Shown here in pieces: positions 27,647-35,027 of a stretch of 60,138 nt of DNA (position 1 is its first letter; each line of letters begins with the position of its first letter). The notes beneath the pieces are model-generated. The model was not told the origin of the DNA. It saw only the letters and a program-made list of their open reading frames with translations, and ran no database searches. The stretch comes from Fretibacterium sp. OH1220_COT-178 (lineage in GTDB: Bacteria; Synergistota; Synergistia; Synergistales; Aminobacteriaceae), in contig NZ_RQYL01000016.1 of the NCBI RefSeq assembly GCF_003860125.1, positions 1 through 60,138 on the forward strand, read 5' to 3'. The position numbers and the translations under genes are program-made.

Positions 27647-28507
27647 TTATTTGCCGATCTTCAGAGCGTGGTTCTTCGCGATCAGGTCGATGAAGACCAG
27701 GTCCTCCTCGCCGTCGTTGCGCAGGCCGTGCGATTCTCCGGGGCCGGCGATCGTGACGGACTTGGGCCCGACGACGGTCTCCTTGCCCTGGCTGTCGGTG
27801 AAGATCCCCTGGCCGGAGATGATGATGTAGGTGTCCTCGTTGTCGGTGTGGGGGTGCAGGCCGATGCTGTCGCCCTTCTTCAGCGTCATGAGCCCGATCT
27901 CCTTGATGGCCTGGTCGTCGGTGGCGGCTTCCCTGCGGAAGGCGAACCGGCCGTAGAGCGTGCCGACTCCCGTCTTGCCGGCCTTCTCGACGTTCTTCTC
28001 GAAGAGCTGGTCCGCGGGAAAGACCTGGGCCGTCGGGTTGTTTTTGATGGCGTCGAGGTTGGCACCGGAGTTCTTGGCGATGATGTCGAGGAAGACGAGG
28101 TCCTCCGGGAAGAGGTTGGCCAGACCGTGGGCCTGACCGGGGCGGGCGATGGTCATGTCGCCGGGGCCGACCACCCAGGCCTTGCCGTTGCCGTCGGTGA
28201 AGACCCCTTGACCGGAGATGATCAGGTACGCATCCTCGTTGTCCTTGTGCCTATGGGTGCCGATGAACTCGCCGTGCCGCAGGGTCATCCAGCCGATCTC
28301 CTTGATGGCGTCGTCCTCGAGGGCCGCGTCCCGGGTGAAGGCGAACTCGCCGTGAAGGGTGCCCTTCCCGCCGGCCACGTCCTGCTTGTCGAGCACCGTT
28401 AGCTGCTCCGCGGTGTAGCACTGGCCGTGCTTGACGGGAGCCGCAAGTGCGGAGGTCGCACAAAACAAAAGCCCAAACGCACACAAAACCGCAAAGATCC
28501 TGTTCAT
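27647..28507 (-). CDS. Secreted double-cupin protein
   Basis: ATG at 28507 (AGGAGGGCG ribosome site) gives 286 residues with a signal peptide (LCAFGLLFCATSALA). Two tandem, closely similar cupin domains follow. The first has GTHRHKDNEDAYLIISGQGVF and the second GLHPHTDNEDTYIIISGQGIF, each with His-x-His, Glu and a later His (AHGL, SHGL) as metal ligands. The open frame continues upstream of the ATG but that part is not cupin-like. Substrate unknown. The duplication is recent enough for many identical stretches. Confidence 0.82.
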   Translation of the reverse strand: MNRIFAVLCAFGLLFCATSALAAPVKHGQCYTAEQLTVLDKQDVAGGKGTLHGEFAFTRDAALEDDAIKEIGWMTLRHGEFIGTHRHKDNEDAYLIISGQGVFTDGNGKAWVVGPGDMTIARPGQAHGLANLFPEDLVFLDIIAKNSGANLDAIKNNPTAQVFPADQLFEKNVEKAGKTGVGTLYGRFAFRREAATDDQAIKEIGLMTLKKGDSIGLHPHTDNEDTYIIISGQGIFTDSQGKETVVGPKSVTIAGPGESHGLRNDGEEDLVFIDLIAKNHALKIGK

Positions 28508-28676
28508 GGAACGCCCTCCTGACAAAAATTTTGAAAAATGAGCAACACCGAGAGTATACGTCTCCTCTCTTTGAAACTCAAGGGAATTGCCCCGCCTGAG
28601 GGAGGGGGCGGTTGGTCTTCTCCTCGTCAAATCAGGAGGGATCGGTCCGAGCGAACGAGAAACGCCCTTGCACCCC

Positions 28677-28689
28677 CCACAGATTGTGG
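28677..28689. promoter_or_regulatory. Short palindrome upstream of copper ATPase
   Basis: CCACA-GAT-TGTGG is a perfect 5-bp inverted repeat 76 bases before the copA start, in the 257-base divergent gap between the cupin gene and copA. It could be an operator for a metal-responsive repressor, but no regulator gene is adjacent, so this is weak. Confidence 0.25.
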
Positions 28690-28764
28690 TAAGGTTTGTG
28701 GGATAGAACATGAAGGGGATGCGCTGGGTCAACCTTGGACGCACCCCGAAAGGGCGAGTGAGAC

Positions 28765-30999
28765 ATGACGGAACGCGCGAAGGCGGAAAACGGTTTGGCT
28801 GGGGGAGTGGGGGAAAGGGCTCAGGAGAAGGTCAATCTCTACGTCTCGGGGATGACCTGTGCGACCTGTGCGAAGATGGTGGAGCGGGAGCTGTCGAAGG
28901 TCGAGGGGGTCTCGTTCGCGGCGGTGAACCTGGCGACGGACAGCGCCTTCGTCGTCCTGGAGCGGCCGGTGCCCAGGGAAATTCTGGAAGGAGCCGTGCG
29001 GGAGGCGGGCTATGACATCGGGGAGCCCCCCGGGGAGGGGCGGGAGGAGGAACGCTATCGCGCCGCGAAACGAGGGGTGGTGCTCTCCTGGGCGGTCGTC
29101 GTCCCCCTCATGGTCCTGATGGTGCTGCACATGTACGGCGGAGCTTCGGTGCACGTCGGGGCCATGAAGCGGGTGATGGCGGCCATGCCCTTCATCGAGG
29201 CGGTATGCGGCGCCTTCGTCCTCTTCGGGGTCGGGCGCCACATCTTCAGGAGCGCGTGGATCGCCCTGTCGCACCGTCACGCCAACATGGACGTGCTGGT
29301 CGCGTTGGGGGCCCTCTCCGCCTGGTGTACGGTGTTCGTCTCCTGGGCCAACCCGGCCTTTCCCTCCTTCGGCGCCATATCGACCATGATCGTGGCGCTG
29401 CACCTCACGGGGCGCTACATCGAGTCCCGGCTTCGGGACCGTGCGTCCAAACAGGTGAGGGCACTGTTGTCGCTCTCCGTCCCGACGGCCCGCCTGCAAC
29501 TCTCCGAGGAGGGGGACAAGACGGTCGACGTCCCGATCGAGGCCGTCAAGACGGGGAACGTCGTGGCCGTGCTGCCGGGCGAGCGCATCCCCGTGGACGG
29601 CGAGATCGTCCGGGGGATCACCTCCGTCGACGAGTCCATGCTGACCGGGGAGTCCATCCCCGTCTCCCGGGGCGTGGGGGATGCGGTGACGGGCGGCTCC
29701 ATGAACCTCACGGGGGCGCTGCGCGTCCGCGCGACCTCGGTGGGCGAGGACAGCTTCCTCGCCCGCATGGCGGCCCTCATCCGGGAGGCGCAGGGTGCCA
29801 AGATTCCCATCCAGGCCTTCGCGGATCGCGTGACGAACCGCTTTGTACCCGTCATCTTCCTGCTGGCCGTGTTGGCGGGTGCCTTCTGGTGGATCCTGTA
29901 TCGCGTCTATGGGACGTCCCCCCTGCCCCTGGCCTTCCTGGGGACGGCCAGCCCGGCCAAGGCCCTGAACGCCTTCATCTCCACCCTGGTGATCGCCTGT
30001 CCCTGCGCACTCGGGCTTGCCATCCCCATGGCGCTCGTCGCGGGGACGGGGGCGGCCTCGAAGCGCGGACTGTTGATCCGGAACGCGGAGGCCGTCCAGA
30101 CGGCCAGGGAATTGGGGACCGCGATCGTGGACAAGACGGGGACGCTGACGGAGGGGGCGCCGAAGGTCGTGGAGACGGACCTGGCGCCCGATCTCCTGAA
30201 CGTCGCGGCCTCCATCGAAAAATCGTCCACTCACCCGCTGGCGAAGGCCATCGCTGCGACGGCGTCGGGCGACACCGAGGTCTCGAACCTCAAGGAGACC
30301 GCCGGCGAGGGGGTGAGCGCGTCTGTCGGAGGGCGGGAGTTCTTCATCGGGCGTCCCTTGGACCCGGATCGTTATGGAGCACAGCTCGACCTCGGGCGGA
30401 CGGTCGTCGAGGTGCGCTCGGGCGACGAGGTTCTGGGCTTCATCGCCGTGGAGGACCCCGTCCGTGAGGACACCCCCGAGGCGGTCCGGCGGCTCCGCGA
30501 GATGGGGGTGGAGGTGGTCATGGCCACGGGAGACAACGAGCGCACGGCGCGGAGCGTCGCGGACCGGCTGGGCCTCGGCGACTGCCGCGCAGGCCTGAGG
30601 CCGGACGACAAGCTGACCCTCGTGCGCGACTGGCAGGCACGGGGGAGAAAGGTCCTGATGGCCGGCGACGGGATCAACGATGCGGCGGCCCTGAAGGGGG
30701 CGGATATCGGCGTGGCCATGGGGGCGGGCAGCGACCTGGCCGTGGAGAACGCGGACATCGTGATCGTCAAGGGCGGCGTGTCCCGCGTGGCGGACGCGAT
30801 TTCGCTCTCCCGGCGCATCTTCGAGGTCATCCGCCAGAACCTGTTCTGGGCGTTCGCCTACAACGTCGTGGCGGTGCCGCTGGCGATGCTCTCGCTCCTG
30901 AACCCGATCATCGCGGAAAGCGCGATGGCCGCCAGCTCCATCTCCGTGATCCTGAGCTCCATGCGCATCGCGAGGCATTTTGGGAAGGGGGAATCATAG
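28765..30999 (+). CDS. copA: Copper-type P1B ATPase
   Basis: A heavy-metal export ATPase of 744 residues. One N-terminal HMA domain ([10 protein letters not shown] near residue 29) precedes the membrane domain; [13 protein letters not shown] is the TM6 metal site, DKTGTLTEG the phosphorylation site, and [10 protein letters not shown] the hinge. The TM7 YN and TM8 M-x2-SS motifs ([17 protein letters not shown]) fit Cu(I) specificity. No chaperone or regulator gene is adjacent. Confidence 0.92.
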   Translation: MTERAKAENGLAGGVGERAQEKVNLYVSGMTCATCAKMVERELSKVEGVSFAAVNLATDSAFVVLERPVPREILEGAVREAGYDIGEPPGEGREEERYRAAKRGVVLSWAVVVPLMVLMVLHMYGGASVHVGAMKRVMAAMPFIEAVCGAFVLFGVGRHIFRSAWIALSHRHANMDVLVALGALSAWCTVFVSWANPAFPSFGAISTMIVALHLTGRYIESRLRDRASKQVRALLSLSVPTARLQLSEEGDKTVDVPIEAVKTGNVVAVLPGERIPVDGEIVRGITSVDESMLTGESIPVSRGVGDAVTGGSMNLTGALRVRATSVGEDSFLARMAALIREAQGAKIPIQAFADRVTNRFVPVIFLLAVLAGAFWWILYRVYGTSPLPLAFLGTASPAKALNAFISTLVIACPCALGLAIPMALVAGTGAASKRGLLIRNAEAVQTARELGTAIVDKTGTLTEGAPKVVETDLAPDLLNVAASIEKSSTHPLAKAIAATASGDTEVSNLKETAGEGVSASVGGREFFIGRPLDPDRYGAQLDLGRTVVEVRSGDEVLGFIAVEDPVREDTPEAVRRLREMGVEVVMATGDNERTARSVADRLGLGDCRAGLRPDDKLTLVRDWQARGRKVLMAGDGINDAAALKGADIGVAMGAGSDLAVENADIVIVKGGVSRVADAISLSRRIFEVIRQNLFWAFAYNVVAVPLAMLSLLNPIIAESAMAASSISVILSSMRIARHFGKGES

Positions 31000-31077
31000 G
31001 CGAGGCGAGGAGATAGACTTTTGTGGGGTATGGTTTGTTTGGATGATGTGATGAAAAGTGACTCGAGGAGGGAGAAA

Positions 31078-31671
31078 ATGCTACCGCTTGAGCCAGCATC
31101 ACGTTTTAAAAGGTGGATTGCCCATTCTATCGATCTCTTTTTGGTATCGATAATTGTTAGGGTTTCATTTCCCTTTCTGGGCAAAAATATCCTTTCGAAG
31201 CTTGTTTTCAGACTTTTTGTGGAGGGTAAGCGGCTCCGTGAACTGAATCTTGAGCCAGCAGTGTTATTCATAAGTGTGGTTTTGCTCGTTTACACCATGA
31301 TTGTCTATGCTCTTTGTAATTCTGCGCTCATGCGGAGGCGTGGGCAGACCGTTGGAAAATGGCTGTTCAACATCCGCGTTGTCAACCTGGATGGGACCTT
31401 GCCTTCGGTCTATACGGGTATCTGGAAAAGGGAGTTGTGTTTTTCCTGTATATTTCCTCTGATTGCCGGAGTATTGCTCTGGCAGTTGGTCTCTCTCGAT
31501 GCTGCAAAGCTAGTGGTCGGGCTGTATTCTCTTATCGATGCCTTGAGTATTTTTTCGGAGGGTGGGCGCTGTCTTCACGATCGGTTTGCAAAGACGATGG
31601 TGTGCAGAATGCCCTCCGTGGAACCTCCTGGAGGGCTTCAGGGAGAGCGGGATGCGGCGGCAGGCGTCTGA
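31078..31671 (+). CDS. RDD-family membrane protein
   Basis: ATG 31078 is preferred (CGAGGAGGGAGAAA just upstream) although the frame opens at TTG 31021. The 197-residue product has an RDD domain: RFKRWIAHSIDLFLV near the N-terminus, GQTVGKWLFNIRVVNLDG in the middle and GGRCLHDRFAKT near the C-terminus, with about three membrane helices. Function of the family is poorly known. The gene is visibly richer in A+T than its neighbours, which may signal a separate origin. Confidence 0.78.
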   Translation: MLPLEPASRFKRWIAHSIDLFLVSIIVRVSFPFLGKNILSKLVFRLFVEGKRLRELNLEPAVLFISVVLLVYTMIVYALCNSALMRRRGQTVGKWLFNIRVVNLDGTLPSVYTGIWKRELCFSCIFPLIAGVLLWQLVSLDAAKLVVGLYSLIDALSIFSEGGRCLHDRFAKTMVCRMPSVEPPGGLQGERDAAAGV

Positions 31672-31721
31672 AAAAAGCTGTCGGAAGGCTTCGACTTGGG
31701 ATGAGTAAATTCGAAAAAAAT

Positions 31722-31750
31722 TTGACAAATTTCTGCTGAGGTGGTATTGT
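31722..31750 (+). promoter_or_regulatory. Sigma-70 promoter of the tyrosine phenol-lyase locus
   Basis: TTGACA at 31722-31727 and TATTGT at 31745-31750 with a 17-base spacer, preceded by an A-rich tract. Expected transcription start is near 31757, giving a leader of about 267 bases before the tpl start. Confidence 0.8.
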
Positions 31751-31761
31751 GTCCCACAATC

Positions 31762-31809
31762 GATCGGGAGGCCCTGCTCTCCCGGTTGGATGGGGGAGAC
31801 GCCCCGATC
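31762..31809 (+). other. 5' leader hairpin upstream of the leader peptide
   Basis: GATCGGG (31762-31768) pairs perfectly with CCCGATC (31803-31809), enclosing an inner CTCTCCC/GGGGGAG pairing. It begins close to the predicted transcript 5' end and ends just before the leader-peptide ribosome site, so it may stabilise the RNA or tune leader translation. Confidence 0.5.
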
Positions 31810-31824
31810 ACGGAGGTTGCGGAC

Positions 31825-31911
31825 ATGTTCACTTGTTTCGGCACGTGCGTCGTTCTGAATGCGTATTATTACTACGGATCTGAGCCCTTTGCGAGGAGGC
31901 TGGAGCCGTAG
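31825..31911 (+). CDS. Tyr-rich leader peptide of tyrosine phenol-lyase
   Basis: A 28-residue open frame with ATG at 31825 behind CGGAGG. It reads FTCFGTCVVLNA, then four consecutive Tyr codons (31864-31875), then GSEPFARRLEP and TAG. It ends 40 bases before an intrinsic terminator and 113 bases before tpl. The final Pro before the stop and the 12-residue distance from the third Tyr to that Pro resemble the Trp12-to-Pro24 layout of the tryptophanase leader TnaC. Four clustered codons for the amino acid that the downstream enzyme degrades are hard to explain by chance. Short size means it is normally unannotated. Confidence 0.75.
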   Translation: MFTCFGTCVVLNAYYYYGSEPFARRLEP

Positions 31912-31931
31912 TTTTCGGCGCGTGTGGAACA

Positions 31932-31994
31932 GGCCTCTAAAAACGTTCGCAAGAGGGCTCTTTACCGGACATCACGGTAAAGGGCCCTTTTTTT
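31932..31994 (+). terminator. Attenuator: terminator with competing antiterminator
   Basis: GGGCTCTTTACCG (31955-31967) pairs with CGGTAAAGGGCCC (31975-31987), 13 pairs with one G-U, extended by A-U pairs into a run of seven T (31988-31994). CCTCT at 31934-31938 can instead pair with AGAGG at 31952-31956, opening the terminator base. GAGGCT at 31896-31901, inside the leader-peptide gene, can in turn pair with GGCCTC at 31932-31937. This 1:2, 2:3, 3:4 arrangement is the classic attenuator design. Confidence 0.75.
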
Positions 31995-32023
31995 ATTCCA
32001 TCATCGTGAAGGGAGTTTTGGGG

Positions 32024-33472
32024 ATGAACGGACAGGTAAAGTTTTTTGGCGGCGAGGTCTTTCCGTTGGAGATGCACAAGGTGCGCATCGTCCAGAAGCT
32101 GACGCTGGTCCCGGTGGAGGATCGCCTTGCGGCTCTGCGCGAGGCGGGGTGCAATACGTTCCTTTTGAAGAACGACAAGGTCTTCCTGGACATGTTGACG
32201 GACAGCGGCGTCAACGCGATGAGCGACCGTCAGCTGGCGGCGATGATGACGGCGGACGACAGCTACGCGGGCTCCATGAGCTTCGAGCGCCTGAAGGCCG
32301 TTGTCGAGGACATCTTCGGCAAACCGTTCCTGTTGCCCGTCCACCAGGGTCGGGCGGCGGAGAACATCCTGGCCAGCGCCCTCGTCGGAAGGGGGAACGT
32401 CGTCCCGATGAACTACCACTTCACGACCACCCGCGCTCACATCGAGCGCAATGGCGGGCGCGTGGAGGAGCTGTTTCTGCCGGAGGCGCTGAATCTCGAC
32501 AGCGCCGATCCTTTCAAGGGGAACATGGACACGAAAGGTCTTGAGGCGTTGCTGAAGCGCGAGGCGGGCAACGTCCCGTTCGTTCGGGTCGAGGCCGGGA
32601 CCAACCTGATCGGCGGCCAGCCCTGGTCGCTGGAGAACCTGAGCGAGACGGCGGAGATCTGCCGTCGGCACAAGGTTCCGCTGGTCCTGGACGCCTCGCT
32701 GCTCGCCGACAACCTGTACTTCATCAAGACGCGGGAGGTGGCGCAGCGCGATGCCTCGATCCGCGAGATCACCCGGCGCATCGCCGATCTTTGCGACATC
32801 GTTTACTTCTCGGCCCGCAAGCTGGGCTGCGCGCGCGGTGGGGCGATCCTTACGGGCGACCGGGCCCTGTTCGAGCGCATGCAGCCATTGATCCCGCTTT
32901 TCGAGGGGTTCCTGACCTACGGAGGAATGTCGGTCCGGGAGATCGAAGCCCTGGCCGTGGGGCTCGAGGAGACGATGGATTTCGACATGATCCGCCATGG
33001 GCCGGAGTTCATCGGTTTTATGGCCGACGCGCTCCACGAGCGGGGGATCCCCGTGGTCCGGCCCGCCGGCGGGTTGGGCTGTCACCTGAACGCACGCGAA
33101 TTTCTGCCCCATGTCCCTCAGGAGCGTTACACCGCGGGAGCCCTCGCGGCGGCGGTCTTCCTGGCGGGGGGCATTCGGGGCATGGAGCGGGGCACGCTGT
33201 CGGAGGAGCGCAGGGAGGACGGAAGCGAGCGGCTGGCCGACGTGGAGTTGCTGCGCCTGGCCCTGCCGCGCCGGGTCTTCACGATGTCGCAGCTCAAATA
33301 CGCCGTCGACCGCATCCATTGGCTCTTCGAGAATCGGGAGCTGGTCGGCGGACTGAAGTGGGTGGAGGAGCCCAAGCTGCTGCGCTTCTTCAGCGGACGC
33401 CTCGAGCCGCTTGGCGACTGGCAGGAGCGACTCTGCGCGAAGTTTCGGGCGGATTTCGGCGACAGCCTGTGA
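32024..33472 (+). CDS. tpl: Tyrosine phenol-lyase
   Basis: Cleaves tyrosine to phenol, pyruvate and ammonia with PLP. ATG 32024 gives 482 residues; the frame is open further upstream through the terminator but that part is leader RNA. Family landmarks are LTDSGVNAMSDRQ (near 58-70), HQGRAAEN, GGQPWSL, the PLP Lys in SARKLGCARGG and YEPK-like EEPKLLRFFSGRL. FTTTRAHIERNGG and GMERG match tyrosine phenol-lyase better than tryptophanase (which has FDTTQ-type and VEIG-type sequence). The Tyr-rich leader supports tyrosine. Tryptophanase remains the main alternative. Confidence 0.82.
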   Translation: MNGQVKFFGGEVFPLEMHKVRIVQKLTLVPVEDRLAALREAGCNTFLLKNDKVFLDMLTDSGVNAMSDRQLAAMMTADDSYAGSMSFERLKAVVEDIFGKPFLLPVHQGRAAENILASALVGRGNVVPMNYHFTTTRAHIERNGGRVEELFLPEALNLDSADPFKGNMDTKGLEALLKREAGNVPFVRVEAGTNLIGGQPWSLENLSETAEICRRHKVPLVLDASLLADNLYFIKTREVAQRDASIREITRRIADLCDIVYFSARKLGCARGGAILTGDRALFERMQPLIPLFEGFLTYGGMSVREIEALAVGLEETMDFDMIRHGPEFIGFMADALHERGIPVVRPAGGLGCHLNAREFLPHVPQERYTAGALAAAVFLAGGIRGMERGTLSEERREDGSERLADVELLRLALPRRVFTMSQLKYAVDRIHWLFENRELVGGLKWVEEPKLLRFFSGRLEPLGDWQERLCAKFRADFGDSL

Positions 33473-33540
33473 TTTGTCCCTGCGGATAAGGAATAAGGAA
33501 GCGGACGTTCCCGTCTTTGACGTCCAAAAACTCGGAACGC

Positions 33541-33571
33541 GAGGGAGACTGGAGAGGTCTCCCTCATTTTG
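33541..33571 (+). terminator. Intrinsic terminator after tpl
   Basis: GAGGGAGAC (33541-33549) and GTCTCCCTC (33557-33565) form a perfect 9-bp stem followed by ATTTTGT. It lies 68 bases after the tpl stop and just before the 3' end of the convergent apbE gene. Confidence 0.7.
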
Positions 33572-33598
33572 TCGTCTTGAGGCTGCAAAGCCAAGGTC

Positions 33599-34792
33599 TC
33601 AAAAAAACTGCAGGGGGGTGGACGGGTCCCTCATCCTCAGGCGCCCCTCCAGGTTCCGGCTCGCCAGGACGACGAGCCCCTTGGGGTCGGACTCGTCCTC
33701 TCCTTCCTTGAGGATGAGGATGGCCCCCAGCTCCGGCCTGTCCTTCAGGAATTTTGTCGACCGCTCGGGTCCCATCACCATGAAGGCGGTTGCCAGGGCG
33801 TCGGCAAGGGTGCCGTCCGGGGTGACGACCGTAGCGGAGAGCAGGGCGTTGCGGACGGGATAGCCCGTCGTGGGGTCGAAGAAGTGGGAGTATCGGACCC
33901 CGTCGATGATCTTGAAGCGCTCGTAGGTGCCGGATGTGACGACGGCCGTATCCGCCGCGGACAATATGGCGATGGGCGCCCCTCCGGACTCGAGAGGGTT
34001 TCGAATGCCGATCCTCCAAGGGGCCCCGTCGGGCTGGGCTCCTACGGCATAGATGTTGCCGCCCAGGTCCAGCAGGGCGGAGGCGATGCCGCGCTCCCGG
34101 AAAAGGTCGGCCAGCCTGAGGGAGGCATAGCCCTTGGCGATGCCTCCCAGGTCCAGCATGCAGCCCTTCTGCCGCAGATAAACGCGATCCGGGCCGTACA
34201 TCTCCAGGTTTTCGGTCCGGGTGAGGGGAAGCAGCGCGTCGATGCTGGCTGCGTCGGGGAGCCGGAACCTCATGCGGGCGTGAAGGTCCGTGCTCTCCGC
34301 CTCGGGGGGCGTTTGCCGGTTGATCCTCCACAGTTTCGTCAGGGGGCCCACCAGAGGGTTGAAGGCCCCGTCCGTCAGGGCGCAGGCCTCCCGGGCGTCC
34401 TCGATGACGGAGAAGACGTCGGGGGAGACGCGAATGGGCTCCACCCCGGCCGCTTCGTTGATTCTGTAGAGGGCGGAGCCCTCCTGAAAGAGGGAGAGCT
34501 GGCCGTTCAGATTATCCAGGAGGGAGAAGGCTTCGCCCAGGACGTCCTCGAGCTCCCGCTTGTCTCCTCCCGTCGCGGAGATGTGGATGGTGGTGTTCAT
34601 GGAGACTCCGCTTCGTGCAACCGTATGGTGCCGCTCGAGCGGTTGGCGCCCCCGGAGAACAAGGAGGGCGGCAACGATCAGGACCAGGAACGTCCCTGCC
34701 CATAGGCGCCGCCGTCCGTCGCCCTTGCGGTCCGCCTCCGCACCGTTCGTTCGAGTGGAGCCGGCGGTTTCCCCCGTCTTTTCTGCTTTCAT
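33599..34792 (-). CDS. apbE: FAD:protein FMN transferase
   Basis: Covalently attaches FMN to Thr/Ser of extracytosolic flavoproteins. ATG at 34792 (MKAEKTGETAG) has AGGGG upstream; it gives 397 residues with an N-terminal basic region and one membrane segment (LWAGTFLVLIVAALLVL), so the enzyme faces the periplasm. Family motifs are LDLGGIAKGYA near residue 207 and DPTTGYP near 300. The divergent neighbour encodes a protein with the ApbE target motif, which is the likely substrate. Confidence 0.9.
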   Translation of the reverse strand: MKAEKTGETAGSTRTNGAEADRKGDGRRRLWAGTFLVLIVAALLVLRGRQPLERHHTVARSGVSMNTTIHISATGGDKRELEDVLGEAFSLLDNLNGQLSLFQEGSALYRINEAAGVEPIRVSPDVFSVIEDAREACALTDGAFNPLVGPLTKLWRINRQTPPEAESTDLHARMRFRLPDAASIDALLPLTRTENLEMYGPDRVYLRQKGCMLDLGGIAKGYASLRLADLFRERGIASALLDLGGNIYAVGAQPDGAPWRIGIRNPLESGGAPIAILSAADTAVVTSGTYERFKIIDGVRYSHFFDPTTGYPVRNALLSATVVTPDGTLADALATAFMVMGPERSTKFLKDRPELGAILILKEGEDESDPKGLVVLASRNLEGRLRMRDPSTPLQFF

Positions 34793-34938
34793 GCTGAGAC
34801 CCCTTTCGGCGTATGTTGATCCTTCCTCAGGATGATACACCTAAGCGCTTCCTTATGGGGCCTTTGGGGAGGATGAATTGCGGGATGGGCGGCTTCTCGC
34901 GGCCGCCGAGCGTTTCGAAGGAGCGGATGATGTTTGCC

Positions 34939-34968
34939 TTGGCGAAACAGGGGAGGAAATGATATGGT
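34939..34968 (+). promoter_or_regulatory. Possible promoter of the FMN-binding protein gene
   Basis: TTGGCG (34939-34944) and TATGGT (34963-34968) with an 18-base spacer, in the 235-base gap between divergent apbE and the flavoprotein gene. Both boxes are imperfect. Confidence 0.35.
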
Positions 34969-35027
34969 ATCATCGGCGGTAGAAATTTTTTTACTTTTAA
35001 GATCGATCGAAAGGGAGAGGATGACTG

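Noticed and set aside
31859-32023. N-terminal extension of tyrosine phenol-lyase starting at ATG 31859
   Set aside because: It would translate through the terminator hairpin and T run, has no ribosome site and no similarity to the family; ATG 32024 has a ribosome site and gives the normal length.
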